DNA of 6,772 nucleotides from Akkermansia muciniphila (GTDB lineage Bacteria > Verrucomicrobiota > Verrucomicrobiia > Limisphaerales > SXTU01). This document shows positions 6,618-6,772 of the stretch, piece after piece. Made by a program: the position numbers and the translations under genes. The notes under the pieces were generated by a model. It ran no database searches. It saw nothing but the letters and a program-made list of their open reading frames with translations, and was not told where the DNA came from. Position 1 is the first letter of the stretch. Each line of letters opens with the position of its first letter. The DNA is taken from assembly GCA_945872195.1 (NCBI GenBank), contig CAMBZO010000146.1:1-6772 (forward strand). The letters are read 5' to 3'.

Positions 6618-6772
6618 ATGAACCTCCCCCTCTCCCGCCGCGACGCCATCGCCCGCTTTGGTGGCGGCCTCGGCACGCTGGGCTTGCTGGCGTCGCTGCC
6701 CGGCGTGGCGTCGGCGTTGCCGAATGCCGCGGCGCCCGCGCGGGCCTTGCCGCATTTCCGGCCGCGCGCCAA
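6618..6772 (+). CDS. DUF1501 family protein, N-terminal part, cut by the window edge
   Basis: Only the first 51 codons plus two bases are present. Residues 6-8 (SRR) and the following GGGLGTLGLLASL make a twin-arginine signal: an RRD motif, then a Gly/Leu-rich hydrophobic core, then an Ala-rich cleavage region around GVASA/LPNAA. The stretch LPHFRPRA at 44-51 matches the point where DUF1501 proteins enter their mature domain, usually continuing as KxVIxLFxxGGPSxxD. DUF1501 is a sulfatase/alkaline-phosphatase-fold family exported by the Tat system. It is abundant in Planctomycetes and Verrucomicrobia, where it is often encoded beside DUF1549/DUF1553 (cytochrome-like) proteins. Its reaction is not established. 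The ATG at 6618 is right for the signal peptide but has no Shine-Dalgarno. It is divergent from the small frame and coaB, with about 62 bases between the starts. The family call rests on a short segment. Confidence 0.75.
   Translation, partial: MNLPLSRRDAIARFGGGLGTLGLLASLPGVASALPNAAAPARALPHFRPRA

Overview
This is a GC-rich stretch (well above 60% GC by eye) of a bacterial chromosome. It holds four complete protein genes, one probable small gene, and the start of another gene at the right edge. The best taxonomic clue is that edge gene. Its twin-arginine start and the following PHFRPRA match the N-terminus of the DUF1501 family, which is expanded in Planctomycetes and Verrucomicrobia. A verrucomicrobial source fits best, but this is inference from one partial gene plus the absence of well-placed Shine-Dalgarno sites.

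Layout, left to right. A large SNF2-type DNA-dependent ATPase (1091 aa, minus strand) fills almost half the window. A 326-base divergent intergenic region follows. Next, on the plus strand, come a zinc M16 (insulinase/processing-peptidase-like) protease of 426 aa and, 54 bases later, undecaprenyl-diphosphatase UppP (266 aa, GTG start). A consensus-like promoter lies in that 54-base gap, placed so that the uppP transcript may begin at its start codon. UppP converges, with only 8 bases between stop codons, on a stand-alone phosphopantothenoylcysteine synthetase (CoaB, 215 aa, minus strand). The coaB start codon overlaps, as ATGA, the stop of a 52-codon reading frame that looks coding. Diverging from it, the DUF1501 gene begins at 6618 and runs off the window.

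Functionally these are mostly housekeeping genes: chromatin or nucleic-acid remodelling, protein processing, lipid-carrier recycling for peptidoglycan, and coenzyme A synthesis. They do not form an evident pathway. I see no tRNA, rRNA, CRISPR array, insertion sequence or phage gene, and no clear new multi-gene system. The points most worth checking are the small gene coupled to coaB, the apparently leaderless uppP promoter, the split (CoaC-less) CoaB with altered motifs, and the unassigned N-terminal 600 residues of the SNF2 protein.
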